Positions 1-7,531 of a DNA stretch of 12,045 nucleotides are shown one piece after another; within the stretch, counting starts at the first letter, position 1; every line of letters begins with the position of its first letter. Where the stretch lies: positions 1-12,045 of the forward strand of contig QIJI01000215.1 of the NCBI GenBank assembly GCA_003231795.1, in the 5' to 3' direction. This DNA is from Gammaproteobacteria bacterium (GTDB taxonomy: Bacteria; Pseudomonadota; Gammaproteobacteria; GCA-001735895). The notes under the pieces are model-generated. The model had not been told where the DNA came from and searched no databases. It worked only from the letters and a program-made list of their open reading frames with translations. A program made the position numbers and the translations under genes.

Positions 1-1149
1 CTGCTGTTCTACCTGTTTGGCTTTCTCGCTTTTCTGCTTCCGATCATGTTGATACATAATGTCTTTATTCTGGTTAAAACCCGCGATCTGAGTGCCGAAG
101 ACCGTTATCAGATGCTGATAATACGCTGGAGCGGATTTGTACTGACGCTGATTTCCGGCAGTGCACTATCGAGTCTGCATTTTTCGGTTGAAGTCGGCGC
201 CATGCCGCTGGACGCCGGCGGTATCCTGGGCCAGATTGCCGGTAATTATTTTTCTCAGGGACTTGGATTTGTCGGAGCGACGGTGCTGCATCTGGCGCTA
301 TTTCTGGCAGGATTGACACTGTTTACCGGGCTTTCCTGGTTGGCGCTGGTTGATAATATTGGCAAATACACCCTAAAACTGTTCGACATAATTCTGGATC
401 GTTATTACCTGTTGCGAGACCGCGCGGAAGGCAATCGTAATCGTAGCGAACGCGAACAGGTGTTTCAGGTACAGAAGAAGAAACAGGAAAAGCGTAAACC
501 GCTCAAAATTGAACCAGTTGTTGAACAGATCGAGCCTAGTGTGAGGGCTGAAAAGGAAAAGCAGATTCCGCTGTTTAAAAGCCCGGGCAAAGGAAATGGC
601 GTCATTCCACCATTAACGTTACTGGACAAACCCAGCACCAAAGTTAGCGGATACAGCAAGTCCGCGCTCGAAGCGATGTCGCAGATGTTGGAGCTAAAGC
701 TACTCGATTTTGGAATTGAAATCGAGGTTGATTCGGTCCATCCCGGCCCGGTGATCACCCGTTTTGAAATATTGCCGGCACCCGGCGTCAAGGTAAGCCA
801 AATTTCAAATCTTTCCAAAGATCTCGCCCGATCGCTATCAGTTATCGGTGTGCGGGTAGTCGAAATCATTCCTGGAAAGTCGGTCATGGGCCTCGAAATT
901 CCCAACGAAAATCGTGAGATTGTCAGCCTCAGCGAAATCATTCAATCGAAGGCTTTTGATCAGGCGCCATCGCCATTGACCCTGGCCCTGGGTAAAGACA
1001 TCAGTGGTGAAGCGATGGTAGTGGATCTGGCTAAAATGCCGCATCTGCTGGTTGCCGGTACTACTGGCTCGGGTAAATCGGTAGCGATCAATGCAAAAGG
1101 CGACACCACAGGATGTACGCATGATCCTGATCGATCCGAAGATGCTTGA
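1..1149 (+). CDS. ftsK: DNA translocase FtsK, N-terminal part (5' partial, frameshifted)
   Basis: FtsK anchors at the division septum and pumps DNA to segregate chromosome termini and activate XerCD. The frame is open from the first base, so the true start lies upstream. The first codons read LLFYLFGFLAFLLP, matching the second membrane helix of FtsK; helices 3 and 4 follow (about 123-198 and 250-350). Then come a short charged linker (about 400-620), the alpha domain and the beta domain up to Walker A (GTTGSGKS, 1057-1080). After VAINA the reading changes to unrelated residues and stops at 1147-1149. In FtsK relatives this point continues with about seven conserved residues and then KATPQDVR, which appears here in the +1 frame, so the gene is broken by a roughly 20-bp deletion. 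The linker is short compared with E. coli FtsK. Identity is firm; whether the break is biological is uncertain. Confidence 0.93.
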   Translation: MLFYLFGFLAFLLPIMLIHNVFILVKTRDLSAEDRYQMLIIRWSGFVLTLISGSALSSLHFSVEVGAMPLDAGGILGQIAGNYFSQGLGFVGATVLHLALFLAGLTLFTGLSWLALVDNIGKYTLKLFDIILDRYYLLRDRAEGNRNRSEREQVFQVQKKKQEKRKPLKIEPVVEQIEPSVRAEKEKQIPLFKSPGKGNGVIPPLTLLDKPSTKVSGYSKSALEAMSQMLELKLLDFGIEIEVDSVHPGPVITRFEILPAPGVKVSQISNLSKDLARSLSVIGVRVVEIIPGKSVMGLEIPNENREIVSLSEIIQSKAFDQAPSPLTLALGKDISGEAMVVDLAKMPHLLVAGTTGSGKSVAINAKGDTTGCTHDPDRSEDA

Positions 1150-2080
1150 GCTCAATGTCTACGAAGGCATACCTCACTTGATTGCTCCAGTGGTTACCGA
1201 CATGAAAGAGGCGGCCAATGCTTTGCGCTGGTGCGTGGCTGAAATGGAACGACGTTATCGTTTGATGGCCGCGCTGGGCGTGCGCAATATTTCCGGATAC
1301 AACCGTAAAATCAAGGAAGCCATTGCCGCCGGGAATCCGATCAAGGATCCGTTATTTGATCAAAAACAGAGAATGCTCAATCCGGATGCCGAACCTGAGG
1401 ATCTGGAGACATTGCCTTATATCGTTGTCGTGGTGGACGAGTTTGCCGACATGATTATGGTCGTCGGAAAAAAAGTCGAAGAATTGATTGCGCGGCTGGC
1501 GCAAAAGGCACGGGCATCGGGAATTCATTTGCTGCTAGCCACGCAACGGCCGTCGGTTGATGTTATTACTGGATTGATTAAATCCAATATTCCGACCCGA
1601 ATAGCATTTCAGGTTTCATCTAAAGTGGATTCAAGGACGATTCTTGATCAAATGGGTGCTGAAACCTTGCTCGGGCATGGCGATATGCTTTATCTGCCAC
1701 CCGGAACAAGTGTGCCAGAGCGGGTACATGGCGCCTTTGTCGATGATCACGAAGTGCACGCTGTTATCAATGAAATTAAGAAATTTGGTGAACCAAACTA
1801 TATCGAGAATGTCCTTGAAGAGTCGATGGCACCCGTTCTTCCGGGTGAAGCTGCGCGTGATTCCAGTGGTGAAGAGGCTGATCCTTTGTACGATGAAGCA
1901 GTTGCGGTTGTTACCGAAACACGTAAGGCATCCATATCCTATGTGCAGCGAAGACTCAAGATTGGGTATAACCGCGCTGCCCGCATGATCGAGGAAATGG
2001 AAGCTTCAGGCGTGGTTTCGATGGTTCAGTCTAATGGCAGCCGGGAAGTGCTGGCGCCACCACCACCTCCTGTGGATTAA
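1091..2080 (+). CDS. ftsK: DNA translocase FtsK, C-terminal motor and gamma domain (3' part of the frameshifted gene)
   Basis: This is the continuation of the same ftsK gene in the next frame, not an independent gene: the ATG at 1091 has no ribosome binding site and no family precedent as a start. Visible parts are KATPQDVRMILIDPKMLEL (from about 1097), Walker B in IVVVVDEFAD (residues 111-120), the LLLATQRPSVDVITGLIK segment typical of FtsK/SpoIIIE motors, and a C-terminal winged-helix gamma domain (about 262-323, with RKASISYVQRRLKIGYNRAA) that in relatives reads KOPS sites and contacts XerD. It ends in a proline run. No further stop or shift occurs and conservation is high, so the lesion is very recent or artificial. 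The motor core helix after Walker A is missing about seven residues. lolA begins 4 bases downstream, the usual gammaproteobacterial order. Confidence 0.92.
   Translation: MQKATPQDVRMILIDPKMLELNVYEGIPHLIAPVVTDMKEAANALRWCVAEMERRYRLMAALGVRNISGYNRKIKEAIAAGNPIKDPLFDQKQRMLNPDAEPEDLETLPYIVVVVDEFADMIMVVGKKVEELIARLAQKARASGIHLLLATQRPSVDVITGLIKSNIPTRIAFQVSSKVDSRTILDQMGAETLLGHGDMLYLPPGTSVPERVHGAFVDDHEVHAVINEIKKFGEPNYIENVLEESMAPVLPGEAARDSSGEEADPLYDEAVAVVTETRKASISYVQRRLKIGYNRAARMIEEMEASGVVSMVQSNGSREVLAPPPPPVD
1093..1099 (+). other. Deletion junction in ftsK just after Walker A
   Basis: Upstream frame: AAT GCA (N-A) ends at 1095. Downstream frame: AAG GCG ACA CCA (K-A-T-P) begins at 1097. FtsK proteins normally have a seven-residue helix segment between these (E. 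coli: MILSMLY, from memory), that is 21 bases. Only one base (A at 1096, which would be the first base of the expected ATG) remains, so 20 bases are missing and the frame shifts by +1. The expected bases are an inference; the two-frame break itself is seen directly. Confidence 0.8.
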
Positions 2081-2084
2081 TGAT

Positions 2085-2699
2085 ATGAGAATTTTATTAC
2101 TTTTACTGACGCTGATTACAATTCCACTTTATGCGGCTGAACCTGAGCAACGACTCAGGGATGCGCTTAAGAATATGGATAGCCTGACGGCCGATTTCAA
2201 GCAGACATTGCTGGACGAAGACAAAAAAGTGGTGCAGCAAAGTCGGGGCACTCTGGCATTGCAGCGTCCGGGAAAGTTTTCGTGGAAATATCTTGATCCG
2301 TTTGAACAATTTATCGTTGCCGATGGTAGCGAATTATGGATTTATGATGTCGATCTGGATCAGGTTACGGTCAAGCCGATAGATTCTGGACTTTCTACCG
2401 CACCGATCATGATTTTGATGAAGCAGGGAGACTTGTCGCAACAGTTTAATATCAACGAGATAGGCCAGCGTGATTTTTTGTACTGGGTTGAACTCGAGCC
2501 ACGTGCAAACGATCTTGAGTACACCCATATCTACCTCGGACTTGAGAACGACGAGGTGCGTGCAATGGAATTACGCGATCAGTTTGGGCAAAGCACCCAG
2601 ATCGTATTTGAAAATTTGCGGGTTGGCGTCGTGCACGACCCTGATACATTCGTATTCGATCCGCCAGAAGGAGTCGATGTTTTCGGTGTAGGCGGTTAA
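2085..2699 (+). CDS. lolA: Outer-membrane lipoprotein carrier protein LolA
   Basis: LolA is the periplasmic chaperone that takes lipoproteins released by LolCDE and carries them to LolB at the outer membrane. The predicted protein has 204 residues, the family size. The ATG at 2085 is chosen over an upstream in-frame start at 2034 because it places a signal peptide at the N-terminus: MRILLLLLTLITIPLYA, with likely cleavage after LYA. The mature part matches LolA throughout: an early helix (LTADFKQTLLDEDKKVVQQS), RGTLALQRPGKFSWKY, the ADGSELWIYD strand, and a C-terminal FVFDPPEGVDV strand. A weak GTGGA lies 8 bases upstream of the start. It follows ftsK by 4 bases, so it is probably cotranscribed with it, and precedes rarA, as in E. 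coli. Confidence 0.95.
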   Translation: MRILLLLLTLITIPLYAAEPEQRLRDALKNMDSLTADFKQTLLDEDKKVVQQSRGTLALQRPGKFSWKYLDPFEQFIVADGSELWIYDVDLDQVTVKPIDSGLSTAPIMILMKQGDLSQQFNINEIGQRDFLYWVELEPRANDLEYTHIYLGLENDEVRAMELRDQFGQSTQIVFENLRVGVVHDPDTFVFDPPEGVDVFGVGG

Positions 2700-2769
2700 C
2701 AGGCTGCTCAAGCATGGCTTTTTGCACCATAGCGGCGTCAAACTCGTACTCGGACGATCACGTAATTAT

Positions 2770-4071
2770 ATGAATGATCTATTTGTTGCTGAAAAGAGTT
2801 ACCGGCCACTCGCAGATCGAATGCGTCCGCGTCAGTTAGACCAGGTATTCGGGCAATCACATTTACTGGGTTTCGACAAACCGCTGCGGCAGGCCATCGA
2901 AGCCGGAAAGTTGCATTCGATGATTTTCTGGGGTCCTCCCGGAACCGGAAAAACGACTATTGCTCGATTAATTGCCGAGTATTCGGATGCCCGTTTCATT
3001 ACCCTGTCCGCAGTACTGGCCGGGGTCAAGGATATTCGTGAAGCAATCGCACAGGCTCAGCAGCACCAGGGGCTGACCGTATTGTTTGTCGATGAAGTGC
3101 ACCGATTTAACAAAGCCCAGCAGGATGCGTTTTTGCCCCATATTGAAGATGGAACCATCCTGTTTGTCGGTGCAACGACCGAAAACCCGTCGTTTGAACT
3201 GAATAATGCGCTGTTGTCGCGTACCCGTACCTATATCCTGAAAGCAATCGAAGTCGAAGAAATTGAGCAGGTCATCGACAGAGCGATGTCGGATGCTACC
3301 CATGGACTCGGTGAATTTGAGTTGAGCATCGAAGATGATGCCCGCAGGTTGCTGGCGACGGCAGCAGACGGCGACGCCAGGCGGGCCCTGACCTATCTCG
3401 AGATAATCAGCGATCTGGCGGATGATAAGAATATCGACGCCACTCTTGTCGCTAATGTGGCGCAGCAGGGACCACGTCGTTTCGACAAGGGTGGAGATTT
3501 ATTTTACGAGCAGATTTCGGCTCTGCACAAATCGGTGCGCGGGTCCGACCCGGATGCTGCGCTTTACTGGTTTTGTCGCATGATCGATGGCGGCTGTGAT
3601 CCGATCTATATCGCGCGACGGGTCGTGCGTATGGCCATCGAAGACATCGGAATTGCGGATCCACGTGGGCTGGAGTTATGCCTCCATGGCTGGCAGACTT
3701 ATGAGCGATTGGGTAGTCCAGAAGGCGAGCTCGCGCTGGCGCAGGGGGTTGTTTATCTGGCCTGTGCCGCCAAGAGCAATGCGCTGTACAGTGCCTATAA
3801 TAGGGCTATGGAAGATGCCCGAAACTCAGGAAGCCTGGAAGTTCCAATGCATATTCGCAATGCACCGACTCAATTTATGAAACAGCAGGGGTATGGGGAC
3901 GGATATCGCTATGCACATGACGAAGAAGACGCATTCGCCGCCGGCGAGAATTATTTCCCGCAAGGATTTGAGCCGAAGCAATACTATCAGCCTGTTGAAC
4001 GTGGGCTCGAAATAAAAATTGCCGAAAAGCTGGCGTCATTACGCAAACGCAACAAGGGAATTGAATCTTGA
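2770..4071 (+). CDS. rarA: Replication-associated recombination protein A (RarA/MgsA), AAA+ ATPase
   Basis: RarA is a tetrameric AAA+ ATPase of the clamp-loader clade that acts at stalled replication forks and at single-strand/double-strand junctions, with SSB as a partner. The 433-residue product shows, in order, the N-terminal RPLADRMRPRQLDQVFGQ, Walker A GPPGTGKT (55-62), Walker B LFVDEVH (105-111), HRFNKAQQDAFLPHIEDG, sensor 1 GATTEN (134-139), the arginine-finger region LLSRTR (148-153), and a C-terminal tetramerisation region with SALHKSVRGSDPDAALYW and YLACAAKSNALY. The ATG at 2770 is preferred; an in-frame TTG at 2722 would add 16 residues unlike the family N-terminus. No strong ribosome binding site is seen. 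The usual next gene in this cluster, serS, is absent; a DUF938 gene follows with a 4-base overlap. Confidence 0.96.
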   Translation: MNDLFVAEKSYRPLADRMRPRQLDQVFGQSHLLGFDKPLRQAIEAGKLHSMIFWGPPGTGKTTIARLIAEYSDARFITLSAVLAGVKDIREAIAQAQQHQGLTVLFVDEVHRFNKAQQDAFLPHIEDGTILFVGATTENPSFELNNALLSRTRTYILKAIEVEEIEQVIDRAMSDATHGLGEFELSIEDDARRLLATAADGDARRALTYLEIISDLADDKNIDATLVANVAQQGPRRFDKGGDLFYEQISALHKSVRGSDPDAALYWFCRMIDGGCDPIYIARRVVRMAIEDIGIADPRGLELCLHGWQTYERLGSPEGELALAQGVVYLACAAKSNALYSAYNRAMEDARNSGSLEVPMHIRNAPTQFMKQQGYGDGYRYAHDEEDAFAAGENYFPQGFEPKQYYQPVERGLEIKIAEKLASLRKRNKGIES

Positions 4072-4661
4072 ACAAACCTTACGCAGAATCCTGCGACCAG
4101 AACAAGCAGGTCATTTTCGATACGATCAGGCCTTATATCAAGGGCGATGTTCTGGAGATCGGTAGTGGAACCGGACAACATGCGGTTTTCTTTGCCGGCC
4201 AGGTTACTGATGTGCTGTGGCAGACGTCAGAGCGTAGTGAGAATCTGGCTGGCATCCTTAGCTGGATAACCGACTCGGGTCTGAAGAATTTGCCACCCCC
4301 GATTGAACTGGATGCCCTGGGCGAATGGCCGGATTCTCAGTACGACCTGATTTACTCGGCCAATTGTTTTCACATCATGGGCGCAGACGCGGTGGCAGCC
4401 AGTATCGCCGAGGCAGGTCGACACCTGAAACCAGGAGCTGCACTCGCCATCTACGGACCGTTTAACTACAACGGTGAATTTACTTCCGTCAGCAACCGCA
4501 GTTTTGACGGGTTTCTCAAGGCGCGTGATCGACAAAGTGGTATCAAGGATTTCGAATGGATCGATAAGCTGGCTTCCGAGGCCGGAATGGACTTAATGCA
4601 AGATGTGAGCATGCCTGCAAACAATCGTACGATTATCTGGCAACGACCTGTATTGATGTGA
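4068..4661 (+). CDS. DUF938 family SAM-dependent methyltransferase, substrate unknown
   Basis: The 197-residue protein has a class I methyltransferase fold: motif I LEIGSGTGQHAVFFA (about 29-43), an acidic strand end at LDALGEWPDSQYDLIYSANCFH (about 82-103), and later GPFNYNGEFTSVSNRSFDGF (about 130-149). The GTGQHAVFFA and ANCFHI signatures are those of the DUF938 family, whose methyl acceptor is not established. The start is TTG at 4068, which overlaps the rarA stop as cTTGA, with AAGGGA about 8 bases upstream (4054-4059). The N-terminus MNKPYAESCDQNKQVIF fits the family start. Translational coupling to rarA is likely. A perfect 9-bp hairpin spans its stop codon. The family call is strong; the function is not known. 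Confidence 0.88.
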   Translation: MNKPYAESCDQNKQVIFDTIRPYIKGDVLEIGSGTGQHAVFFAGQVTDVLWQTSERSENLAGILSWITDSGLKNLPPPIELDALGEWPDSQYDLIYSANCFHIMGADAVAASIAEAGRHLKPGAALAIYGPFNYNGEFTSVSNRSFDGFLKARDRQSGIKDFEWIDKLASEAGMDLMQDVSMPANNRTIIWQRPVLM

Positions 4662-4674
4662 TACCCAATACAGG
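4647..4674 (+). terminator. Stem-loop across the DUF938 stop codon; possible terminator without a U-tract
   Basis: CCTGTATTG (4647-4655) and CAATACAGG (4666-4674) are perfect 9-bp inverted repeats with a 10-base loop. The stop codon TGA (4659-4661) sits in the loop. No run of T follows directly; the first T-run is TGTTTT around 4688-4692. It separates the rarA/DUF938 unit from the succinate dehydrogenase operon, a sensible place to end or stabilise a transcript, but intrinsic termination is not shown by the sequence. Confidence 0.4.
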
Positions 4675-4703
4675 GCCGGGCTAAACTGTTTTCCCGATTT
4701 CCA

Positions 4704-4732
4704 TTCCCTTCATGCGACATGCAAGCTAAAAT
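4704..4732 (+). promoter_or_regulatory. Candidate promoter for the sdhAF4-sdhCDAB operon
   Basis: TAAAAT (4727-4732) is a good -10 match, with TTCCCT (4704-4709) at a 17-base spacing as a poor -35 match (3 of 6). It lies in the only non-coding gap (4662-4763) before the operon, 31 bases upstream of the first start codon. The call rests on position plus the -10 element only. Confidence 0.3.
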
Positions 4733-4763
4733 CGTCGCGTGAATAAAAATTAAATGGTCACCT

Positions 4764-4922
4764 ATGTCTGATCAACCGCCACCCGATTCCGAGAACGATG
4801 AAGACCAGCTTTCCGATAACCGCGATCCGGATACCTTGAGCAAAGAGTATGGGGGGCCAAAAGGAAAGGAGCCGACGCGTTATGGAGACTGGGAAAAAAA
4901 TGGCCGCTGCATCGATTTTTAA
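4764..4922 (+). CDS. Succinate dehydrogenase assembly factor 4 homologue (SdhAF4, DUF1674), 52 residues
   Basis: This short gene heads the sdh operon. Its product is 52 residues: an acidic, probably disordered N-terminal half (MSDQPPPDSENDEDQLSDN), then GGPKGKEPTRYGDWEKNGR and a terminal CIDF. The GGPxGxEPTRYGDWExxGRxIDF pattern is the hallmark of DUF1674/SDHAF4, and the final GRCIDF matches the mitochondrial protein as I recall it. In mitochondria SDHAF4 binds flavinylated SdhA and helps it join SdhB while limiting oxidant production by free SdhA. The same role here is inferred from family and position: it ends 51 bases before sdhC. The ATG at 4764 is the only in-frame start; the ribosome binding site is weak. 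Confidence 0.9.
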   Translation: MSDQPPPDSENDEDQLSDNRDPDTLSKEYGGPKGKEPTRYGDWEKNGRCIDF

Positions 4923-4973
4923 ATGAACGGCAACTTCGATAGCAGACCCAGACCCACAACAGGATAACCTACG

Positions 4974-5357
4974 ATGTCGAATAGTAATCATCCCACTTCT
5001 CCGCATCTGCAAATCTATCGCTTGCCGTTAACCGCATTATTATCGATTACACATCGCATTACCGGCGTAATTCTGGCTTTCGGCTGCGCCATTCTGATCT
5101 GGATCCTGACGGCGGCTGCAGACAGTGCCGCGGCATATGAACAACTGGCCGCTCACTTCGGCAGCTGGTACGGACAAATATTCCTGTTAGGATTTGTATT
5201 TTCGCTATATCTGCATTTCTGTAATGGCATACGCCATCTGTTCTGGGATGTGGGCTATGGATTTGAGCTGGAAACCGTCGATTTGACTGCCAAACTGGCG
5301 ATTATGGTGGCACTGGTTATGACCATTGCAACCTGGGTTGTGGCGAGGATGGCTTGA
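4974..5357 (+). CDS. sdhC: Succinate dehydrogenase cytochrome b556 subunit SdhC
   Basis: SdhC is one of the two membrane anchors of complex II; with SdhD it binds heme b and the quinone that accepts electrons from SdhB. The 127-residue protein has three membrane helices (about 30-48, 66-84 and 104-123). SITHRITG (24-31) holds the Ser and Arg equivalent to E. coli S27 and R31 at the quinone site (here S24 and R28). LYLHFCNGIRHLFWD (78-92) holds the heme-ligand His (H81, equivalent to E. coli H84) and the conserved GIRH. AGGA (4961-4964) lies 9 bases before the ATG. It overlaps the start of sdhD by 4 bases. Confidence 0.96.
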   Translation: MSNSNHPTSPHLQIYRLPLTALLSITHRITGVILAFGCAILIWILTAAADSAAAYEQLAAHFGSWYGQIFLLGFVFSLYLHFCNGIRHLFWDVGYGFELETVDLTAKLAIMVALVMTIATWVVARMA

Positions 5358-5740
5358 CTGTGAATGATTTAAGAACACCCTTGTCGCGGGTAAAAGGCCT
5401 CGGTTCAGCTAAAGATGGTACCACGCATTTCTGGCATCAGAGACTGACTGCGTTGCTGCTGGTTCCACTGGTTTTGTGGGTCGGCTTCAGCCTGGCCGCG
5501 CTACCAGTCTCGCATGGCACGCTGGTGGGCTGGATACAACAGCCACTGGTGACGGTCGCGCTGGTGCTGTTGATCTTTGTTACTTTTTACCATGCGAAGC
5601 TGGGATTGCAGGTCGTCATCGAAGACTATGTGTCGAGCCATTCGGCTCGAACTCTAGGCCTGCTGACTTCCAATTTTCTGTGCCTGTTGCTCGGTACCGT
5701 CGGAGTGATTTCGGTACTTAAGATATCTTTCGGGGCCTAG
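5354..5740 (+). CDS. sdhD: Succinate dehydrogenase membrane anchor subunit SdhD
   Basis: This is the second membrane anchor of complex II. It has 128 residues from the TTG at 5354. It opens with RTPLSRVKGLGSAKDGTTHFWHQRLTA, typical of the non-enteric SdhD type, and has three membrane helices (about 32-51, 64-79 and 103-123). FYHAKLGLQVVIEDYV (78-93) holds the heme-proximal His (H80) and the quinone-site Tyr (Y92) in the HxxxGLQVxxEDY pattern of alphaproteobacterial and mitochondrial SdhD. The start is ambiguous: TTG at 5354 overlaps the sdhC stop as TTGA with AGGA 4 bases upstream, while GTG at 5360 gives MNDLRTPL with a 10-base spacing and is also plausible. sdhA follows after 3 bases. Confidence 0.93.
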   Translation: MTVNDLRTPLSRVKGLGSAKDGTTHFWHQRLTALLLVPLVLWVGFSLAALPVSHGTLVGWIQQPLVTVALVLLIFVTFYHAKLGLQVVIEDYVSSHSARTLGLLTSNFLCLLLGTVGVISVLKISFGA

Positions 5741-5743
5741 GCG

Positions 5744-7531
5744 ATGACTAACGACTATAAATTAATCGATCACGCCTACGATGTTGTCATTGTCGGTGCC
5801 GGCGGTGCCGGACTGCGCGCTACACTCGGCATGGCTGCGGCTGGATTATCGACTGCGTGCATCACCAAGGTGTTTCCGACACGCAGCCATACCGTGGCCG
5901 CGCAGGGTGGTATGAGCGCTTCGCTTGGCAACATGGGCCCGGATACCTGGCAATGGCATATGTACGACACCATTAAAGGTTCTGACTGGCTTGGCGATCA
6001 GGATGCAATTGAGTATATGTGCCGCGAAGCAGTTCCGGCGGTAATTGAGCTCGAACATTACGGTGTCCCTTTTTCGCGTACCGAACAAGGTAAAATTTAT
6101 CAACGCCCGTTTGGTGGAATGACCACCAACTTCGGCGAAGGAACCGCACAGCGCACCTGTGCTGCGGCTGATAGAACCGGCCACGCGATTCTGCATACTT
6201 TGTACCAGCAGTCCCTCAAGCACAAAGCCGAGTTTTTCATCGAATATTTTGCTATCGATCTGATTATGGATGACGGCGTTTGCCGCGGCGTCATTGCCTG
6301 GGACCTGGCAACTGGTGAGTTACACCGCTTTCGCGCGCATACCGTGGTGCTGGCAACTGGTGGTTGCGGACGCGCTTATTTCTCTGCCACCTCGGCGCAT
6401 ACCTGCACTGGTGACGGTAATGCGATGGTGGTGCGTGCGGGCCTGCCGTTACAGGATATGGAATTTGTCCAGTTTCATCCGACTGGAATTTATGGTGCCG
6501 GCGTTTTAATTACCGAGGGCGTGCGAGGTGAGGGCGGCTATTTGACCAATTCCGATGGCGAGCGGTTTATGGAGCGATATGCGCCGAATGCTAAAGATCT
6601 AGCGTCCCGTGATGTGGTCAGCCGTTCCATGACCATGGAAATAAACGAGGGTCGTGGAGTGGGACCGAACGCAGATCATATTCATCTTCATCTCGAACAC
6701 CTCGGGCCGGAAGTTATTAATGAGCGTTTACCGGGTATATCCGAATCGGCGGAAATATTTGCCGGCGTCGATGTGACCAAGGCACCGATTCCGGTCATAC
6801 CGACCGTTCACTACAACATGGGCGGCATTCCCACCAATTACCAGGGTGAAGTGGTCACACTGAAAGACGGTGACCCGGATACCGTGGTGCCGGGTTTGAT
6901 GGCCATCGGCGAAGCGGCCTGTGTCTCGGTGCACGGTGCCAATCGACTAGGCTCCAATTCTCTGCTCGATATCGTTGTATTCGGGCGCGCGGCAGCGCTA
7001 CGGGCTGCAGAGACGGTTAAGCCGGGTGCTCCGCATAAGCCGTTAGTTGAAGACGCCTGCGATCCGATTATTGACCGCCTCGATCGGTTGCGCAATGCCT
7101 CGGGCGGTACTCCGACGGCCAAAATCCGCGATCAAATGCAACGCGATATGCAAAAACATGCTGCAGTGTTCCGTACCGGAGATTCGCTGCAGGAAGGTGT
7201 GGTTAAGCTGAATTCAATTTTCGCCAGCTTTGAAGATGTTGGCGTATCCGACCGTGGTATGGTCTGGAACACTGACCTGGTGGAAACCCTGGAACTTGAA
7301 AACCTGTTGTTACAGGCGCAAACCGTGATTCAGGGTGCGGCCAATCGCACTGAGAGTCGTGGTGGCCATGCACGTGAAGATTTCAGTGAACGTGATGACG
7401 AAAACTGGATGAAACATACACTCGCCTGGGTGGATAGTCACGGCGGCGTGAGTTTTGATTATCGCCCGGTGCATATGTACACCTTGAGCGACGAATGCGA
7501 AGTTATTCCGCCAAAGAAGCGAGTTTACTAG
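5744..7531 (+). CDS. sdhA: Succinate dehydrogenase flavoprotein subunit SdhA
   Basis: SdhA oxidises succinate to fumarate on a covalently bound FAD at the cytoplasmic face of the membrane. The 595-residue protein shows the FAD fold VVIVGAGGAGLRA (14-26), the flavin-attachment His in TRSHTVAAQGG (H49), and active-site residues equivalent to E. coli H242, R286, H354 and R399: H245 in QFHPTGI, R289 in ASRDVV, H356 in TVHYNMGG and R401 in GANRLGSNSLLD. The capping domain carries EGVRGEGG. The C-terminus is the canonical PPKKRVY. The overall wording (ITKVFPTRSHTVAAQGGMSA, DTIKGSDWLGDQDAIEYM) is the mitochondrial/alphaproteobacterial type. Its stop codon abuts a structured inverted-repeat element before sdhB. 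SdhE and SdhAF4, both encoded in this window, are the expected maturation factors. Confidence 0.98.
   Translation: MTNDYKLIDHAYDVVIVGAGGAGLRATLGMAAAGLSTACITKVFPTRSHTVAAQGGMSASLGNMGPDTWQWHMYDTIKGSDWLGDQDAIEYMCREAVPAVIELEHYGVPFSRTEQGKIYQRPFGGMTTNFGEGTAQRTCAAADRTGHAILHTLYQQSLKHKAEFFIEYFAIDLIMDDGVCRGVIAWDLATGELHRFRAHTVVLATGGCGRAYFSATSAHTCTGDGNAMVVRAGLPLQDMEFVQFHPTGIYGAGVLITEGVRGEGGYLTNSDGERFMERYAPNAKDLASRDVVSRSMTMEINEGRGVGPNADHIHLHLEHLGPEVINERLPGISESAEIFAGVDVTKAPIPVIPTVHYNMGGIPTNYQGEVVTLKDGDPDTVVPGLMAIGEAACVSVHGANRLGSNSLLDIVVFGRAAALRAAETVKPGAPHKPLVEDACDPIIDRLDRLRNASGGTPTAKIRDQMQRDMQKHAAVFRTGDSLQEGVVKLNSIFASFEDVGVSDRGMVWNTDLVETLELENLLLQAQTVIQGAANRTESRGGHAREDFSERDDENWMKHTLAWVDSHGGVSFDYRPVHMYTLSDECEVIPPKKRVY

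Noticed and set aside
1091..1149. Programmed ribosomal frameshift in ftsK at the A-run 1095-1098
   Set aside because: Joining the two parts needs a +1 shift, and about seven conserved residues of the motor core would still be missing. A deletion explains both facts.
2034..2084. Upstream in-frame ATG extending LolA by 17 residues
   Set aside because: It lies within the end of ftsK and would bury the signal peptide; the ATG at 2085 gives a normal one.
2722..2769. TTG start extending RarA by 16 residues
   Set aside because: The extra residues (MHHSGVKLVLGRSRNY) do not resemble the family N-terminus, and an ATG is available at 2770.
4923..4967. 14-residue ORF between the SdhAF4 gene and sdhC
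   Set aside because: It has no ribosome binding site or family resemblance, and its end contains the sdhC ribosome binding site; it is probably chance.
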